From Amycolatopsis acidiphila (GTDB taxonomy: Bacteria > Actinomycetota > Actinomycetes > Mycobacteriales > Pseudonocardiaceae), in contig NZ_CP090063.1 in the NCBI RefSeq assembly GCF_021391495.1, positions 2,976,001 to 3,040,000 of the forward strand: a stretch of 64,000 bases of DNA, written 5' to 3'. Every line of letters begins with the position of its first letter. Within the stretch, counting starts at the first letter, position 1. A program made the translations under genes and the position numbers. The notes beneath the pieces were generated by a model that was not told the origin of the DNA, did no database searches, and saw only the letters and a list, made by a program, of their open reading frames with translations. Positions 61,910-64,000 of this stretch are shown here, one piece after another.

Positions 61910-62979
61910 ACAACCTCCGCGAGCGCTGGAGCAGTCTGTCCCGCCCTGCCCAGTGGGGCATCCTCATCCCCGTCCTGGTGCTGATCTACTTCCTGCCGGT
62001 GATCGACCCGCCGCTCATCGCGACCACGGGCACCGACTTCCCGACCGCGATGTTCGACGTGGCCCGCTACGCGCTGGTCGCCGTCGGGCTCAACGTCGTG
62101 GTCGGCCAGGCGGGCCTGCTCGACCTGGGCTACGTCGGCTTCTTCGCCGTCGGCGCCTACGTCGCGGCGCTGTTCACCAGCCCGGACTCGTCGCTGCACA
62201 AGCTGCCGTACCTGTGGACGCTGCCGCTGGCGATGGCGATCACGATGATCTTCGGGATCATCCTGGGCACGCCGACGCTGCGGCTGCGCGGGGACTACCT
62301 CGCGATCGTGACGCTCGGGTTCGGTGAGATCATCCGGCTGCTCGCCGACAACGTGGGCCCGCTGCGCGGCCAGATCGGCTTCCAGGCGGTCGGCACGGTC
62401 GGCGGCAAGCCGCTGCTGGCGAACGCGACGCAGTGGTACTGGCTCACGGTGACGATCATCGTGGCGGTGCTGCTGCTGGTCGGCAACCTCGAGCGCTCGC
62501 GCGTCGGCCGCGCGTGGGTCGCGATCCGCGAGGACGAGGACGTCGCCGAGATCATGGGCGTGGCGACTTACAAGTTCAAGATCTGGGCCTTCGTCATCGG
62601 CGCGGCGATCGGCGGGCTGTCCGGGGCGCTGTACGCGGGCAAGGTCGGCTTCGTGAACAACCAGTCCTTCGACGTGGTCACCTCGATGCTGTTCCTCGCC
62701 GCCGTGGTGCTCGGCGGGGCGGGCAACAAGGTCGGCGTGCTGCTGGGCGCCGTCGTGGTGGCGTACCTGCCGCTGCGGTTCGTGCAGATCGCGCAGTACA
62801 ACTACCTGATCTTCGGCATCGCGCTGATCGTGCTGATGATCTTCCGCCCGCAGGGCCTGCTCGGTGCCCGCCAGCGCCTGCTCGCCAAGGGCCGCCAGGC
62901 CTACCAGCGACTCATCGGCCGCGGCGAGCAGCTCAGCGGTGACAGCGCGCTCGCGACCGAGCCCGGAGGGGGGAACTGA
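61906..62979 (+). CDS. livM: LivM branched-chain amino-acid permease
   Basis: A 357-residue membrane permease partner of LivH, about nine helices. Motifs: [54 protein letters not shown] and [13 protein letters not shown]. The ATG overlaps the livH stop; the TGA shares a base with the livG start. Confidence 0.93.
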   Translation: MNNLRERWSSLSRPAQWGILIPVLVLIYFLPVIDPPLIATTGTDFPTAMFDVARYALVAVGLNVVVGQAGLLDLGYVGFFAVGAYVAALFTSPDSSLHKLPYLWTLPLAMAITMIFGIILGTPTLRLRGDYLAIVTLGFGEIIRLLADNVGPLRGQIGFQAVGTVGGKPLLANATQWYWLTVTIIVAVLLLVGNLERSRVGRAWVAIREDEDVAEIMGVATYKFKIWAFVIGAAIGGLSGALYAGKVGFVNNQSFDVVTSMLFLAAVVLGGAGNKVGVLLGAVVVAYLPLRFVQIAQYNYLIFGIALIVLMIFRPQGLLGARQRLLAKGRQAYQRLIGRGEQLSGDSALATEPGGGN

Positions 62980-63896
62980 TGACGAACCCGAACGAACCGG
63001 CGCCCGTCGAAGGCGGGATCGTCGCCGAGGTCGCCCACATGAGCGCGGAGAAACGCGCTGAGCACGAGGCCGAGGTCGCCGAGGCGGTGGCGTCGGACCG
63101 GGAGGTCGGCGTCGAGGTCGGTGAGACGCTGCTCGAACTGCGGGACCTCACGCTGAAGTTCGGCGGCCTGACCGCGCTCGACTCGGTCTCCTTCGGCATC
63201 CGTCGCGGCGAGATCCTCGGCCTGATCGGGCCGAACGGCGCGGGCAAGACCACCTGCTTCAACGCGATGACCGGGGTCTACCGGCCCACCTCGGGGCAGG
63301 TGCTGCTGGAGAACAAGCCGCTGGGCAAGTCACCGCGGCACCGGATCACCCAGAAGGGCATCGCCCGCACCTTCCAGAACATCCGGCTCTTCGCCGAGAT
63401 GACGGCGCTGGAGAACGTCGTCGTCGGCGCCGACGCGCGGGCGAAGACCAGCGTGCTCGGGGCATTGCTGCGGCTGCCGCGACACCACCACGAGGAGCAG
63501 CACGCGGTGGACAGGGCGATGGCGCTGCTGGAGTTCGTCGGCATCGCCGACCGGGCGGCGGACAAGGCGAAGAACCTGCCCTACGGCTACCAGCGGCGGC
63601 TGGAGATCGCCCGCGCGCTGGCGACCGAGCCGAAGCTGCTGTGCCTGGACGAGCCCGCCGCGGGCTTCAACCCGGCGGAGAAGGAGGAGCTGATGGCGCT
63701 GATCCGCAAGATCCGCGCCGACGGCTACACCGTCCTGCTGATCGAGCACGACATGCGGCTGGTCATGGGCGTCACCGACCGGATCGTGGTGCTCGAGTTC
63801 GGAAAGAAGATCGCCGAAGGACTGCCGGCGCAGATCCGGGAGAACCCCGCGGTCATCGCCGCCTACTTGGGGGTGCCCGAAGATGACGCTGCTTGA
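62979..63896 (+). CDS. livG: LivG ABC transporter ATPase
   Basis: A 305-residue ATP-binding subunit. Walker [13 protein letters not shown]-loop FQNIRLF, signature-like region [16 protein letters not shown], Walker [11 protein letters not shown] and switch His in [11 protein letters not shown]. An N-terminal extension of about 45 acidic residues precedes the ABC domain, which is longer than E. coli LivG. The stop is 14 bases inside livF. Confidence 0.93.
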   Translation: MTNPNEPAPVEGGIVAEVAHMSAEKRAEHEAEVAEAVASDREVGVEVGETLLELRDLTLKFGGLTALDSVSFGIRRGEILGLIGPNGAGKTTCFNAMTGVYRPTSGQVLLENKPLGKSPRHRITQKGIARTFQNIRLFAEMTALENVVVGADARAKTSVLGALLRLPRHHHEEQHAVDRAMALLEFVGIADRAADKAKNLPYGYQRRLEIARALATEPKLLCLDEPAAGFNPAEKEELMALIRKIRADGYTVLLIEHDMRLVMGVTDRIVVLEFGKKIAEGLPAQIRENPAVIAAYLGVPEDDAA

Positions 63897-64000
63897 GCTG
63901 TCCGGGGTCGCCGTGCACTACGGCCGCATCCAGGCCGTGTCGGAACTGTCCATCTCCGTCGGCGAGGGCGAGATCGTCGCGCTGATCGGCGCCAACGGTG
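63883..64000 (+). CDS. livF: LivF ABC transporter ATPase, N-terminal part (cut by window end)
   Basis: The first 39 codons of the second liv ATPase: [20 protein letters not shown], then EGEIVALIGANG, entering the Walker A motif. The rest is outside the window. Overlaps livG by 14 bases. Confidence 0.88.
   Translation, partial: MTLLELSGVAVHYGRIQAVSELSISVGEGEIVALIGANG

Noticed and set aside
1..64000. CRISPR arrays, insertion sequences, riboswitches
   Set aside because: I saw no regularly spaced repeats, no transposase gene with flanking inverted repeats and no recognisable riboswitch core; only the integrase remnant at 57.8-58.4 kb suggests mobility.

Overview
The window is very GC-rich, tightly packed and full of GTG starts and ATGA/GTGA stop-start overlaps. 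Together with a GlnX-GlnH-PknG signalling operon, a PdtaR-type ANTAR regulator next to a branched-chain amino-acid ABC operon, and many MarR/GntR/LysR/IclR/MerR regulators, this points to the chromosome of a filamentous actinomycete. A Pseudonocardiaceae such as Amycolatopsis is my best guess, by inference only.

Layout: (1) 1-3.2 kb: the end of a cytochrome P450, then lutABC for L-lactate oxidation. (2) 3.3-11.9 kb: a translationally coupled operon glnX-glnH-coiled coil-pknG-PP2C-vWA-FHA. This is a periplasmic amino-acid sensor wired to a kinase, with its own phosphatase, vWA protein and phospho-threonine reader. (3) 11.9-18.4 kb: a two-component system, a membrane glycosyltransferase, a double-HTH MerR regulator, and a LysR regulator with a frameshifted MFS exporter. 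(4) 18.3-22.1 kb: a damaged aldonate/2-keto-3-deoxy-sugar cluster (KDPG aldolase, KDG kinase, short SDR, DHDPS-type lyase, truncated enolase). (5) 22-31.4 kb: small proteins, a FAD protein coupled to a YbdK-type ligase, a GntR regulator with ACC deaminase, an SfnG-like monooxygenase, a DksA/TraR zinc finger, and an ArsR-SRPBCC pair. (6) 31.4-44 kb: a flavin monooxygenase, DoxX, a GT1 glycosyltransferase, LysR/MFS, malic enzyme, hemerythrin, an IclR-serine hydrolase pair, a damaged amidohydrolase, and a POT transporter and Lrp regulator that both lack their 5' ends at a shared junction. (7) 44-48.7 kb: small stress-type genes, a YCII protein with an ECF42-like sigma factor, and MarR with an amidohydrolase. 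(8) 48.7-54.7 kb: a five-gene cassette of a CHAT-NTPase-TPR protein, a three-helix membrane protein, two related tiny proteins and a second TPR protein. (9) 54.9-57.7 kb: a vdcBCD-type hydroxyarylate decarboxylase with a divergent MarR. (10) 57.8-64 kb: an integrase remnant beside a tRNA gene, pdtaR and livJHMGF.

Two blocks look most novel. One is the CHAT/STAND/TPR cassette (48739-54699), which has the form of a signal-activated protease or effector system with a membrane partner and twin small candidate substrates. The other is the extended PknG operon (3334-11882), which joins a GlnX/GlnH sensor to a TerY-P-like kinase, phosphatase and vWA set plus an FHA reader. Three of its proteins carry the same kind of N-terminal zinc ribbon.

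Single-base frameshifts and larger missing segments cluster between about 17 and 44 kb: two MFS genes, the aldolase, enolase, malic enzyme and amidohydrolase, and the POT/Lrp junction. Several look like one-base indels, three of them compensating within one gene, so base-calling or assembly error must be excluded before calling these pseudogenes.
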